From assembly GCF_024580735.1 (NCBI RefSeq), contig NZ_JANIJX010000002.1:62001-126000 (forward strand): a stretch of 64,000 bases of DNA. Direction: 5' to 3'. Source of the stretch: Brevibacterium moorei (GTDB taxonomy: Bacteria > Actinomycetota > Actinomycetes > Actinomycetales > Brevibacteriaceae). The notes under the pieces were generated by a model. That model did no database searches. It had not been told where the DNA came from and worked only from the letters and a program-made list of their open reading frames with translations. The translations under genes were made by a program, and so were the position numbers. Every line of letters begins with the position of its first letter. Position 1 is the first letter of the stretch. Of this stretch, positions 26,515 through 35,578 are shown in pieces.

Positions 26515-27609
26515 ATGTCTCCATCCACTGCCACAGATCAGCCGACCGAGCCCACGTTGCGCGAGGTCCGCGACTGGTCCGATCTGCTGGTCGGACTGAT
26601 GGCCCACCACGATATGGACCGTGCCACTTCGGCCTGGGCAATGGATCAGATCATGTCGGGCGTCGTGCCCGATGTCACTATGGCGGCTTTCCTTGTGGCC
26701 CATCACGGCAAAGGCGAGACCGTCGAGGAGATCTCCGGTCTGGTCGAGGCGATGATGGAGCATGCCGTGGAGCTCCCGGGCCTCTCCGATTCCGTCGACA
26801 TCGTGGGTACCGGTGGAGACCGCGCCAAGACCGTCAACATCTCCTCGACGTCGAGCTTCGTGATCGCCGCCCAGGGCACCCGGGTGGTCAAGCACGGCAA
26901 CCGGGCCACGTCCTCGGCTTCCGGTTCGGCCGATGTGCTGGAACGACTGGGACTGGTCCTCGACCTGACCCCGGAGCAGACCGTGGAACTGGCCCACGAG
27001 GTCGGAATGGCCTTCTGCTTCGCCAATGTCTACCACCCCGCCATGCGCTTCATCGCTCCTGTGCGCAAACAGATCGCGGTGCCCTCGGCCTTCAATATCC
27101 TGGGGCCCCTGACCAACCCCGCGCACACGAGGGCCACCGCGATCGGGGTGGCCGACCCGGCGATGGCGCCACTCGTCGCCGGCACCCTGGCCGCCCGCGG
27201 TGACACCGCAGTGGTCTTCCGCTCGCGTGATGGGCTCGACGAATTGAGCAACACCGCACCGAATGATGTCTGGGAAGTCCGCGGCGGCAACGTCGAGCAC
27301 TCGGTCCTCGATGCCACCGAGCTGGGCCTTCCGCGGGTCACCAAGGAGGATCTCCGCGGCGGAGACCCCGCATTCAACGCCTCTGTCATGCGCCGGACCC
27401 TGGCCGGGGAGGAATCGCCGGTTCGCGATGCGGTCCTGTTGAATGCGGCGGCTGCTCTGGTCGCCTTCGATCGTGACGCGGGCGGCTCTTTCGCCGACCG
27501 CCTGTCCGTCAAGATCGAGTCCTCGCGCCGGGCAATCGACTCCGGCGCCGCCGCGGGACGGCTCGAGGCCCTGGTCGACGCCTCGCAGCGGATCGCAGCG
27601 CGGGGCTGA
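26515..27609 (+). CDS. trpD: Anthranilate phosphoribosyltransferase
   Basis: This 364-residue enzyme transfers phosphoribose from PRPP to anthranilate in tryptophan synthesis. The PRPP loop GTGGDRAKTVNIS (about 98-110), the KHGNRATSSASGSADVLE segment and the NILGPLTNP motif (about 197) are intact. A GAAAGG ribosome site precedes the ATG. No other trp genes are here. The trpD-ctaE divergent arrangement is conserved in actinobacteria and probably reflects ancestry rather than function. Confidence 0.97.
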   Translation: MSPSTATDQPTEPTLREVRDWSDLLVGLMAHHDMDRATSAWAMDQIMSGVVPDVTMAAFLVAHHGKGETVEEISGLVEAMMEHAVELPGLSDSVDIVGTGGDRAKTVNISSTSSFVIAAQGTRVVKHGNRATSSASGSADVLERLGLVLDLTPEQTVELAHEVGMAFCFANVYHPAMRFIAPVRKQIAVPSAFNILGPLTNPAHTRATAIGVADPAMAPLVAGTLAARGDTAVVFRSRDGLDELSNTAPNDVWEVRGGNVEHSVLDATELGLPRVTKEDLRGGDPAFNASVMRRTLAGEESPVRDAVLLNAAAALVAFDRDAGGSFADRLSVKIESSRRAIDSGAAAGRLEALVDASQRIAARG

Positions 27610-27620
27610 CCCCGGGCTGT

Positions 27621-29360
27621 CTACTGGCCCGGGCGCGCGGTGAAGGCCGCCGCCTGGGCCTGGGCGCCCTGCAGTGGACAGGTCCACGAAAGATCGCCCA
27701 TGATGAATCGGGTTTCGCCGTTACCCAGCCAATCCAGCAACAGGCCAGTCTCCGCCCGCAGGGTCCCCGGCTGTTCGGAAACGTATTCGCCCGTCAGGCG
27801 CAGCACCCTGCCCGCCTGTTCCAACTGCTCGAGTCGGTCGACGTGGGCACTACCGGCCAACCGGCCGTACCTGAGGATCGCCACGTCGAATCCGCCGGCT
27901 GCCACCGGCTGGGCCGCCAGCACTTCCGGAAGGCCCTCCAATTGCGCCCGGGACTCGTTCCCGGCCGCGGACCGGAGGACGCGTAGCCCCGCATCGCGTG
28001 CAGTCGCCGCTGCCTCGTAGCGCTGGTCCCCCGCTAGTTCTGCCAGGCGCACGCGCAACCGGCCGACGAAGTCCACCGGCCGTCCCCGCCCCAACTCGAT
28101 CAGATCCGCCAGACCGGCGGTGTAGTCCGCCACATCGAAGTCGCCTGCACACGGCCCAGCACAACCACCGATCTCCCCAGCAGGGCACCCGCGGAAGTCA
28201 TGGAACTCCGCCCCACGGGGGACCCTGGTTGTGCAGGTCTTGAGCGGGTAAATCCGTTCCAACAGGTGTTTGACCCCGGCCGCCCCGCGATTGCTCCTGA
28301 AGGGCCCCAGTGCCGTCACATCCGGGCCCGGATCCCGTCGGGTCAGTGACAGGCGGGGATAGGCCTCCGCCGTCAGCCTGACCCAGGTGAGTCGGTCCGG
28401 ATGCTTCGATGCCCGATTGTATGGTGGGGCCAGTTCGCCGATCAGTCGGACCTCACGCACCTGGGCCTCGATGATCGAATCACACACGATGGTCTGCACC
28501 CGAACGGCGGCTGCGATCATCTCCACCATCCGTCCCCGCGTTTCGGAAACGGTGAAGTACTGCTGTACCCGCGCATGCATGTTGCGACTCGTCCCGACAT
28601 ACAGGACCCGATCTGCCGCGTCGACGAACATATAGACACCCGGCCGGGCCGGCACGTCATGGGCCAAATGGCGTTTCTCCGCCCGGCGCCCGGTACCCAC
28701 TGGCTTGAGCGCTTTCAATTCCTCGAGTGTGTCGATCCCTGCGGCGCGGTACCGGTCGAACAGGTGGTAGAGGATCTCGGCGGTTGCGGCAGCGTCGTCG
28801 AGCGCCCTGTGACTCGGCGAGACCTCGGTACCGAAAAAACCCGCCAGGGTCCCCAACTTGTGATTGCGCACCTCGGGACGTGGCACCACCTGTCTGGCAA
28901 GTCTGACGGTGTCCAACACAAGCGGCTCCGGCCAGGGATAGTCCAGCTCGCGGCATGCCCGCCGCAGAAAACCGATATCGAAGGGCGCATTGTGGGCGAC
29001 GAATACGCTGCCGCGGGAGAATTCGAGAAATTCCGGTAGAACCGCGTCCAGGTACGGCGCGTTCTGGACCATCGAATTGGAGATCCCGGTCAGGTTCTGA
29101 ACGAACGGGCTGATCACGGCCCGACGAGGACGCACGAGCGTCGAGAATTCCTCCTCGACTCGCCTGGCCCGAACGCGTACCGCACCGATCTCCGTGATCT
29201 CGTCGCGCGCCCCCAGGGTCCCGGTTGTCTCCAAGTCCACCACGGTGAAGGCGGCATCGGAGAATCGTGTGCCCAGCGACCTGAGATCCAGCTGCCCCGA
29301 CCGTTTATCCTCCGGACGCTCGAATGCAGGGGTGAACTGCTTGCGCTGCGAACCACTCAT
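27621..29360 (-). CDS. DEDDh 3'-5' exonuclease fused to a GIY-YIG (UvrC-type) endonuclease domain
   Basis: This protein is 579 residues from the chosen ATG. The N-terminal exonuclease domain (about 25-200) shows the DEDDh residues in FTVVDLETTG, AHNAPFDIGFL and HRALDDAAATAE, as in DnaQ/epsilon. A GIY-YIG domain follows (about 225-310; PGVYMFVDAADRVLYVGTS), then a cysteine-bearing stretch (FRGCPAGEIGGCAGPC) and a UvrC-like tail. It lacks the UvrB-binding, RNase H-like and helix-hairpin-helix parts of UvrC. M. tuberculosis Rv2191, also beside trpD, has the same design. Start 29360 has CACAAT 7 nt upstream; 29450 is possible but less likely. It is presumably a DNA repair nuclease. Confidence 0.9.
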   Translation of the reverse strand: MSGSQRKQFTPAFERPEDKRSGQLDLRSLGTRFSDAAFTVVDLETTGTLGARDEITEIGAVRVRARRVEEEFSTLVRPRRAVISPFVQNLTGISNSMVQNAPYLDAVLPEFLEFSRGSVFVAHNAPFDIGFLRRACRELDYPWPEPLVLDTVRLARQVVPRPEVRNHKLGTLAGFFGTEVSPSHRALDDAAATAEILYHLFDRYRAAGIDTLEELKALKPVGTGRRAEKRHLAHDVPARPGVYMFVDAADRVLYVGTSRNMHARVQQYFTVSETRGRMVEMIAAAVRVQTIVCDSIIEAQVREVRLIGELAPPYNRASKHPDRLTWVRLTAEAYPRLSLTRRDPGPDVTALGPFRSNRGAAGVKHLLERIYPLKTCTTRVPRGAEFHDFRGCPAGEIGGCAGPCAGDFDVADYTAGLADLIELGRGRPVDFVGRLRVRLAELAGDQRYEAAATARDAGLRVLRSAAGNESRAQLEGLPEVLAAQPVAAGGFDVAILRYGRLAGSAHVDRLEQLEQAGRVLRLTGEYVSEQPGTLRAETGLLLDWLGNGETRFIMGDLSWTCPLQGAQAQAAAFTARPGQ

Positions 29361-29454
29361 ATCCCCCATTGTGCCGCGGGCCCCTGACACAGCCGGCGGC
29401 ATCGTGACCGTTTCGCGCGGCCCCGGCGCACACACTACAACGGCCCCCACCGTT

Positions 29455-29460
29455 TATAGT
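29455..29460 (+). promoter_or_regulatory. Candidate -10 (TATAGT) of plsC
   Basis: TATAGT lies about 83 nt upstream of the plsC start; no good -35 is visible. The intervening leader contains a perfect 14-nt GC palindrome (29511-29524) just before the GAGAGG ribosome site. Confidence 0.4.
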
Positions 29461-29542
29461 GGGTCTGGGCCGCCTTTGCCGGCAGGCCCGATATCGTGAT
29501 GAGCGCGGTGCCCCGGCGCCGGGGACCCCTGAGAGGTACTGA

Positions 29543-30253
29543 GTGTTCTACTGGTTGTTGAAGAGGATTCTTGTCGGCCCATTGTTGCGGATACTCTTCC
29601 GGCCCTGGGTCCGCGGAGTCGAGAACATCCCCGACTCCGGCCCCGCTATCCTCGCCGGCAACCACCTGTCGTTCATGGATTCGATCTTCACCCCTCTGGT
29701 CGCCCCCCGTCCGGTGGTCTACCTGGCCAAACAGGACTATTTCAACGGCCGCGGGATCAAGGGCCGCTTGACCCGCTGGTTCTTCCTGGCGACGAATCAA
29801 CTACCCATGGACCGCTCCGGCGGCTCGGCCTCTGAGGCCTCCTTGAACGCGGGATTGAAGGTTCTGGGCTCGGGCAACCTGCTGGGCATCTACCCTGAGG
29901 GCACACGCAGCCCGGACGGCAAGCTCTACCGCGGCAGGACCGGTGTCGCCCGCCTGGTCGTCGAAGCCCAGGTCCCCGTCATCCCCGTCGCCATAGTCGG
30001 AAGCGACAAGATCCAACCCCAGGGCAGACTCATCCCCCGCCTGCGCCGGGTGGGTATCATCTTCGGCGAACCACTCGACTTCTCCAAGTACACGGAGATG
30101 AGCGAGGACCGCTTCCTCCTGCGCTCCATCACCGATGAGATCATGTACGAGATCCTCCGCCTTTCCGGCCAGCAATACGTCGACTCCTACGCCTCCAGCG
30201 TCAAGACCCGATTGCTAACCGAATCACGGAACAGGCCCAAAGACTCCCAGTGA
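29543..30253 (+). CDS. plsC: 1-acyl-sn-glycerol-3-phosphate acyltransferase
   Basis: This 236-residue membrane-associated acyltransferase makes phosphatidic acid from lysophosphatidate. The catalytic HX4D motif is NHLSFMD (about 43-48), and the acceptor-binding motif is PEGTRSPDG (about 118). A hydrophobic N-terminus probably anchors it. GTG start behind GAGAGG. Several paralogs per genome are common in actinobacteria, so the exact acyl acceptor is uncertain. Confidence 0.93.
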   Translation: MFYWLLKRILVGPLLRILFRPWVRGVENIPDSGPAILAGNHLSFMDSIFTPLVAPRPVVYLAKQDYFNGRGIKGRLTRWFFLATNQLPMDRSGGSASEASLNAGLKVLGSGNLLGIYPEGTRSPDGKLYRGRTGVARLVVEAQVPVIPVAIVGSDKIQPQGRLIPRLRRVGIIFGEPLDFSKYTEMSEDRFLLRSITDEIMYEILRLSGQQYVDSYASSVKTRLLTESRNRPKDSQ

Positions 30254-30286
30254 GCGCGACACGCCGAATTCTTCCGGCCCAGATCC

Positions 30287-30315
30287 TTGAGTGCGCCCGG
30301 ACTTGAGCATAGATT
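30287..30315 (+). promoter_or_regulatory. SigA-type promoter of ftsR
   Basis: TTGAGT (30287-30292), exactly 17 nt, then TAGATT (30310-30315). Transcription should start near 30322, giving a leader of about 100 nt, unlike the many leaderless genes here. Confidence 0.6.
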
Positions 30316-30332
30316 GGTTTCAGTTATCAGCC

Positions 30333-30366
30333 CCGGGTGCCCCTCGGCGCGCCGGGCGGTACCCGG
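30333..30366 (+). promoter_or_regulatory. Structured element in the ftsR leader
   Basis: Nested inverted repeats, CCGGGT/ACCCGG (30333-30338, 30361-30366) and GCCC/GGGC (30339-30342, 30354-30357), form a GC-rich hairpin within the predicted leader. Confidence 0.45.
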
Positions 30367-30419
30367 ACCAGATGTGCGAGGGCACCTCACTTCCCGGTGG
30401 GTAGTAAGGAGGAGTCGGT

Positions 30420-31013
30420 GTGAACCGCTCAAGTTTTGATTCGATGGAGCCGAGTCCCGTGCCACGTGCGGCACAGGGCCTGCTCTTCGACGAAGATCTA
30501 CCCGCCCTCGACGAGCAGGCCGGCTACCGTGGGCCCACTGTGTGCAGAGTCGTGGGCATCACCTATCGGCAACTCGACTATTGGGCCCGTACCGACCTCG
30601 TCGCACCCTCCATTCAAGAAGCCGACGGCTCGGGCACGCAGCGTCTCTACGGTTTTCGTGACGTATTGGTGCTCAAGGTAGTCAAACGTCTGGTCGATAC
30701 CGGTGTTGCACTCAACCAGATCCGCGTGGCCATTAGTCATCTCCGCGAACACGGCATCGAGGAACTCGCCCAGATCACGCTGATGAGTGATGGCGCCAGT
30801 GTTTTCGAGTGCACATCCGCAGACGAGGTCATCGACCTCATCCAGGGCGGGCAGGGCGTCTTCGGCATCGCCGTCGGGCGCGTTTGGCGTGAGGTCGAGG
30901 GCAAGCTTTCCGAGCTTCCCAGCGAGCGTCCCCTGGACGCTGCAGGCCGGACCACCTCACCGGCGCCCATGGACGAGCTCGCGGCCCGGCGCGCCGCCCG
31001 CAGGGCACGCTAG
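30420..31013 (+). CDS. ftsR: MerR-family regulator, FtsR type
   Basis: This 197-residue protein has a MerR winged-helix DNA-binding domain (about 35-115) beginning GYRGPTVCRVVGITYRQLDY, very close to the Rv1828/FtsR group. It lacks the cysteines of metal-sensing MerR proteins. FtsR in Corynebacterium activates ftsZ and controls cell division. The C-terminal part is a small domain plus a basic tail. AAGGAGG precedes the GTG. It has its own promoter and a strong terminator, so it is monocistronic. Confidence 0.85.
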   Translation: MNRSSFDSMEPSPVPRAAQGLLFDEDLPALDEQAGYRGPTVCRVVGITYRQLDYWARTDLVAPSIQEADGSGTQRLYGFRDVLVLKVVKRLVDTGVALNQIRVAISHLREHGIEELAQITLMSDGASVFECTSADEVIDLIQGGQGVFGIAVGRVWREVEGKLSELPSERPLDAAGRTTSPAPMDELAARRAARRAR

Positions 31014-31060
31014 CCGCGGTAACAGGCCACAGGTCAGGACATACTTCCCCGGGAGGGACC

Positions 31061-31109
31061 GCGAAAGGGGCGGGTGCTCAAACTGAGTTTGAGCACCCGC
31101 CCCTTTCGC
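31061..31109. terminator. Strong hairpin terminator after ftsR
   Basis: A perfect 23-bp inverted repeat (31061-31083, 31087-31109) with a TGA loop. The rest of the 31014-31335 gap holds the ctaF terminator and no gene that I can support. Confidence 0.85.
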
Positions 31110-31276
31110 TATGTCAGAACGCTATATCCGCGGGACCCGAGAGTCCGTGCGCCCACAGCCCCCGGCACCCGCCACCGCCCGCTGCACGGACCGCCAGTGG
31201 CTCACCGAACCCGGTGGGTTACTTCCGAGAAGCCCATCCACCTCGCCGGCCTGCCCGCAGGAAGCCGCTGAATGCA

Positions 31277-31320
31277 CCGCGCCCCGGCCCCTCCACATGA
31301 TGTGGAGGACCGGGGCGCGG
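31277..31320 (-). terminator. Hairpin terminator of the ctaC-ctaD-ctaF operon
   Basis: An 11-bp outer stem (31277-31287, 31310-31320) and an 8-bp inner stem separated by a small internal loop. It lies 16 nt past the ctaF stop. Confidence 0.8.
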
Positions 31321-31335
31321 CAACCGGGAATCCGA

Positions 31336-31737
31336 TCAGTGAGCGTGCTTGCCGCGATCGTACTCGAAGACCAGACCGACCACACCGACCGAGAGGATCA
31401 GTGCACCGAAGGGCACGATCCACCAGCCGACCGCAACACCCATGAAGGTGATGGCGCCGCCGATGGCGACGACCAGCGGCCACCAGCTCCAGGGGCTGTA
31501 GAAGCCGTACTCGTAGGCCTCATCGGCGATCTCGCCCTGTTCGTTATCCGAGGCGATATCACCGGTGGTCCTGTGATGCAGGCCCACATAGCCGCCGATC
31601 ATCAGGCACATCAGACCGACCAGGGCGATCGCGGGAAAGCCCACGAGCTCCTTGAAATCCGTCAGAATGCCGTAGACCAGGGCGACCGGCAGGAAGAAGA
31701 AGATCGAAGCGCCGAACAGCCATGCTGTGAACTTCAC
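31336..31737 (-). CDS. ctaF: Cytochrome c oxidase subunit IV CtaF (actinobacterial type)
   Basis: This small 133-residue protein has four membrane segments arranged as two hairpins separated by a polar region. It matches the actinobacterial oxidase subunit IV family (start [30 protein letters not shown]). It is a structural subunit of the bcc-aa3 supercomplex. Its start overlaps the ctaD stop by 4 nt. Confidence 0.93.
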   Translation of the reverse strand: MKFTAWLFGASIFFFLPVALVYGILTDFKELVGFPAIALVGLMCLMIGGYVGLHHRTTGDIASDNEQGEIADEAYEYGFYSPWSWWPLVVAIGGAITFMGVAVGWWIVPFGALILSVGVVGLVFEYDRGKHAH

Positions 31738-33437
31738 TTGGTGCTCCTCTCAGGCAGGGAGTAGGCATCCGCCGGGTGCCCCGCCAGCTCCAGTAGCTCC
31801 GGGTGGTTCGCGTCGAACGCGGGGCGTTCGGAGCGAATCCGGGGCAGCGAGTTGAAGTTGTGGCGCGGGGGCGGGCAGGAGGTCGCCCATTCGAGCGAGC
31901 TGCCGTAGCCCCACGGATCGTCCACGGTGACCTTGGGTGCCTTGCGTGCGGTGATCCAGACGTTCAAGAAGAACGGAATCATCGACAGGCCCAGAATCAG
32001 CGAACCAATCGTCGACACCTGGTTGAGAACGGTGAAGCCGTCCTGCGGCAGGTAGTCGGCGTAACGCCGCGGCATACCCATAACACCCAGCCAATGCTGC
32101 ACCAGGAAGGTCGCGTGGAAGCCGATGAACAGGATCCAGAAATGGATCTTGCCCAGGCGCTCGCTCAGCATCTTGCCGGTCCACTTGGGCCACCAGAAGT
32201 AGAAGCCCGCGAACATCGCGAATACGACGGTACCGAAGATCACGTAGTGGAAGTGGGCCACGACGAAGTAGCTGTCGGACATGTGCTGGTCCAGCGCAGG
32301 AGAGGCCAGGATGACACCGGTCAGACCGCCGAAGACGAAGCTGACCAGGAAGCCCAACGACCACAGCATCGGGGTCTCGAAGGTGATCGATCCCTTCCAC
32401 AGGGTGAAGATCCAGTTGAAGATCTTCACACCCGTCGGCACCGCGATCAGCATCGTCATAAAGGCGAAGAACGGCAAGAGCACCGCACCGGTGACGTACA
32501 TGTGGTGTGCCCACACGGTCACGGACAGGGCCGCAATCGCGATCGTCGCGTAAACCAGCATCTTGTAGCCGAACACGGGCTTACGGGAGAACGCCGGGAA
32601 GATCTCGGAAACGATGCCGAAGAACGGCAGGGCGATGACATAGACCTCCGGGTGCCCGAAGAACCAGAACAGGTGCTGGAACAGAATGGGCCCGCCGTTC
32701 TCCGGACTGAACACATGCGCACCCAATATTCGGTCGGCTCCCAGCGCCAGAAGGGCTGCGGCCAGGGGCGGGAACGCCATCAGGATCAGAACACCGGTGA
32801 TCAGGGTGTTCCAGGTGAAGATCGACATCCGGAACATGGTCATACCCGGAGCGCGCAGGGTGATGATCGTGGTGATGAAGTTCACCGCGCCCATGATGGT
32901 ACCGAAGCCCTGGAAGGCCAGGCCCATCACCCAGAGGTGTCCGCCGATGCCCGGCGTGTACGTCGTGTTACTCAGCGGGGCGTAGGCCGTCCAGCCGAAG
33001 CCGGCGGCGCCCTGCGGGGTCAGGAAGCCCGCGCAGGCGATGAGCGAACCGAACAGGTACAGCCAGAAGGCGAAGGCATTCAGTCGCGGGAAGGCGACAT
33101 CGGGCGCCCCGATCTGCAGCGGCATCAGAACATTGGCGAAGCCGGAGAACAATGGCGTCGCGAACATCAGCAGCATGATCGTGCCGTGCATCGTGAACAG
33201 CTGGTTGTACTGTTCCTTGGTCTCGATGATCTGCATGCCCGGTTCGAACAGCTCCAGGCGGATCAGCAGCGCCATCACGCCGCCGATGCAGAAGAACAGG
33301 AAGGACGCGATCAGGTACATGTACCCGATGGTCTTGTGGTCAGTGGAGGTGATCCAGCTGACGATCACCTTGCCGAGGCTCTTGGGCTGTTTGGGCCCGG
33401 CCGCGACGGTAATCGGTTCATTGGCAACCGCCGTCAT
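31734..33437 (-). CDS. ctaD: Cytochrome c oxidase subunit I CtaD
   Basis: This 567-residue, twelve-helix catalytic subunit reduces O2 at the heme a3-CuB centre and pumps protons. CuB and heme ligands are visible in [15 protein letters not shown] (His with the cross-linked Tyr), [10 protein letters not shown] and [18 protein letters not shown]. The D-channel helix contains [18 protein letters not shown]. Heme A for it comes from CtaA. Its ATG overlaps the ctaC stop by one base. Confidence 0.98.
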   Translation of the reverse strand: MTAVANEPITVAAGPKQPKSLGKVIVSWITSTDHKTIGYMYLIASFLFFCIGGVMALLIRLELFEPGMQIIETKEQYNQLFTMHGTIMLLMFATPLFSGFANVLMPLQIGAPDVAFPRLNAFAFWLYLFGSLIACAGFLTPQGAAGFGWTAYAPLSNTTYTPGIGGHLWVMGLAFQGFGTIMGAVNFITTIITLRAPGMTMFRMSIFTWNTLITGVLILMAFPPLAAALLALGADRILGAHVFSPENGGPILFQHLFWFFGHPEVYVIALPFFGIVSEIFPAFSRKPVFGYKMLVYATIAIAALSVTVWAHHMYVTGAVLLPFFAFMTMLIAVPTGVKIFNWIFTLWKGSITFETPMLWSLGFLVSFVFGGLTGVILASPALDQHMSDSYFVVAHFHYVIFGTVVFAMFAGFYFWWPKWTGKMLSERLGKIHFWILFIGFHATFLVQHWLGVMGMPRRYADYLPQDGFTVLNQVSTIGSLILGLSMIPFFLNVWITARKAPKVTVDDPWGYGSSLEWATSCPPPRHNFNSLPRIRSERPAFDANHPELLELAGHPADAYSLPERSTK

Positions 33438-34324
33438 TACTTCTCACCCTCCTCGTACGGGTTCTTGTGCCATTCGGTACGGTCCAGGTCGTCGCCGAGC
33501 TGGCCCTTGTTACCGGAATCGCGCAGCTGCTTGGTCTGGGCCTTGAACTCCTCCATCGACACGACCTTCACGTTGAAGAGCATCTCCGAGTGGAATTCGC
33601 CGCACAGTTCGGCGCACTTACCCATGTACTCGCCCTCTTTGAGGGCTTTGAGGTGCAGGGTATTGGGCTGGCCGGGGATCATGTCCCGCTTCTCCAGGAA
33701 TGCCGGCACCCAGAACGAGTGGATGACATCGCGGGAGCGCAGCTCGATCTCGAGGTTCGTATTGGCCGGCAGGTACAGCGTGGGAGCGTTCTTACCGGGC
33801 TTCTCCGTGCCGTCCAGGTTCGCCTGGACACCGGCGTAGTAAGCGTCCTCCGTGACGTAGTTGAAGTCCCACGCCCACTGCTTGCCGACGACCTCGATCT
33901 TCTGTTCGCCGGGGGTCTTGTCCTCAGTCGTCTGGTTCAGCGTGTGAACCGTCTGACCGAAGAATCCGACGACCAAGATGATCGGGACGATCGTGTAGAA
34001 GATTTCGATGGGCATGTTGTACCCCATCTGCACCGGCAGGCCACGGTCGTGCTTGCGCCGACGGTAGGCGATGAGGCAGAAGAGCATCAGACCCCAGGTA
34101 ACGAGGCCGACGAGCAGGGCGGCGATCCAGCCGCCGACCCACAGATGGGTATATGCCTCCGTGTGGTTCGTGGCGCCCACGGAATCGAGGGGCATGAACC
34201 CGATTTTGAGTTCCTCCTTGGAACATCCTGAGAGGAGCACAGCGCCGGAGAGCACCCCGACCAGGCCAAGCCGCTTGGCCCAGGTCGCTGCCCTCCCACG
34301 TGCTGGCTGATTCGGAGAATCCAC
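33437..34324 (-). CDS. ctaC: Cytochrome c oxidase subunit II CtaC
   Basis: This 295-residue subunit has a lipoprotein-type signal (LLSGC, lipidated Cys34), two membrane helices (about 63-88 and 105-128) and an outer CuA domain. CuA ligands are His202, Cys237, Cys241, His245 and Met248 ([12 protein letters not shown]). It takes electrons from QcrC and passes them to CtaD. It is the first gene of ctaC-ctaD-ctaF, starting at GTG behind GAAAGG. Confidence 0.97.
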   Translation of the reverse strand: MDSPNQPARGRAATWAKRLGLVGVLSGAVLLSGCSKEELKIGFMPLDSVGATNHTEAYTHLWVGGWIAALLVGLVTWGLMLFCLIAYRRRKHDRGLPVQMGYNMPIEIFYTIVPIILVVGFFGQTVHTLNQTTEDKTPGEQKIEVVGKQWAWDFNYVTEDAYYAGVQANLDGTEKPGKNAPTLYLPANTNLEIELRSRDVIHSFWVPAFLEKRDMIPGQPNTLHLKALKEGEYMGKCAELCGEFHSEMLFNVKVVSMEEFKAQTKQLRDSGNKGQLGDDLDRTEWHKNPYEEGEK

Positions 34325-34478
34325 GTGCAGCCTTTCACAACTGATTCGGCAGGTTCACCAACCGCGATCGAGGCGAATCCGAGTGGGTTTCGCAGCGGGC
34401 GATGAGCCTACGTACCAATAACTACTTTTGTCGTGTCTACCTTACCGCTACACGGGGTAGAAATTCATACCGGGCTGT

Positions 34479-35111
34479 TCAGTTCTTGAGAAAACCCTGC
34501 GAATGAATGCCGCCGAGCAGGGCGGGCAGTCTGCGCTCATATTCGAGCCGGGGGATTTCCGATACACCGAGCGTCGCTAAATGCGGTGTAGACCACTGAG
34601 TGTCGATCAGCCACGGCCGTCCCGTCGCCACCCCGTCGAGCAGCTCGACCAAGTGAACCAGGGCCACCTTCGAGGCGTCCGTCGCCCGATGAAACATCGA
34701 TTCCCCCGCGAACAAGGAGCCCAGAGCCAGGCCGTATAGTCCTCCGACCAGCCGCTGGTCCTCCCACACCTCGATCGAATGTGCGATGCCCTTGGAGTGA
34801 AGCCTCGAGTAGATCGCGATGATCTCCTCGTCGATCCATGCGCCTTCGCGCCGTGGGTCGGCACATCCTCGGATGACTCCGTCGAAATCCAGGTCGCAGC
34901 TCCACGAGAATCGCCGAACTGATTTTCGCAAACTTTTTGTAATCTTTAGACGTCCCGGTTCCAAGACCCCGCGCATATGTGGAGACCACCAGCCATAGGG
35001 CGCCGCTCCCCTCTCGCCAAGGCCCATCGGGAACATCCCCGTCCGATAAGCACGAAGGACCTGGGGGATGGTCAACGCCGGCGTAACCGCGCTGACCTCC
35101 CCCAGGTCCAT
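34479..35111 (-). CDS. aat: Leucyl/phenylalanyl-tRNA-protein transferase
   Basis: This 210-residue enzyme adds Leu or Phe to proteins with N-terminal Lys/Arg, marking them for ClpS/ClpAP degradation (N-end rule). The family motif GLYGLALGSLFAGESMFHR and the substrate-site stretch LIDTQWSTPHLATLG are present, as is RTGMFPMG near the N-terminus. The extreme N-terminus is shorter than E. coli Aat. GGGAGG precedes the ATG, and it lies 26 nt after erpA. Confidence 0.93.
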   Translation of the reverse strand: MDLGEVSAVTPALTIPQVLRAYRTGMFPMGLGERGAAPYGWWSPHMRGVLEPGRLKITKSLRKSVRRFSWSCDLDFDGVIRGCADPRREGAWIDEEIIAIYSRLHSKGIAHSIEVWEDQRLVGGLYGLALGSLFAGESMFHRATDASKVALVHLVELLDGVATGRPWLIDTQWSTPHLATLGVSEIPRLEYERRLPALLGGIHSQGFLKN

Positions 35112-35137
35112 GTATTCGCCTCCCGAGTCCGTGGGGC

Positions 35138-35488
35138 TCAGTGGAACGAATCGCCACAGGCGCAGGAGCCCTGGGCATTCGGGTTGTCGATCGTGAAGCC
35201 CTGCTTCTCGATGGTGTCGGCGAAGTCGATGGTCGAACCGTTGAGGTACGGAACGCTCATCTTGTCCACGACGACCTCGACCCCGTCGAAGTCGCGTACC
35301 GCATCCCCGTCGAGCAGTCGCTCGTCGAAGTACAGCTGATAGATCAATCCGGAGCAGCCACCGGGCTGCACCGCGACGCGCAGCCGCAGATCCGTTCGCC
35401 CTTCCTGCTCCAGCAGGCTGCGGACTTTGCCCGCGGCGGGCGCCGACAGCTCGACTTCGTGGGTCGGCATTTCAGTCGTGACGGTCAT
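35138..35488 (-). CDS. erpA: A-type Fe-S cluster insertion protein ErpA
   Basis: This 116-residue HesB/IscA-family carrier passes Fe-S clusters to target proteins. The three conserved cysteines are in GGCSGLIYQ and near the C-terminus in GSCACGDSFH. AAGGAG precedes the ATG at a good distance. It stands apart from the suf operon but next to oxidase genes, as often in actinobacteria. Likely clients include the Rieske protein and LipA. Confidence 0.93.
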   Translation of the reverse strand: MTVTTEMPTHEVELSAPAAGKVRSLLEQEGRTDLRLRVAVQPGGCSGLIYQLYFDERLLDGDAVRDFDGVEVVVDKMSVPYLNGSTIDFADTIEKQGFTIDNPNAQGSCACGDSFH

Positions 35489-35578
35489 AATTCTCCTTAG
35501 CAGACTCTCAGCGATGCCCCGCTGCTGGGACGAGCATATACCGTAACCGACGGCGTTTCCCCGTTATTCCCCCTCGGC

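Noticed and set aside
27621..29360. Anti-phage defence nuclease
   Set aside because: The exonuclease/GIY-YIG fusion sits in conserved core synteny beside trpD with no defence partners, so a repair role fits better.
31111..31764. 217-codon plus-strand frame over the ctaF region
   Set aside because: It is antisense to ctaF and runs through its terminator, with no ribosome site and biased His/Asp/Gln composition typical of shadows.
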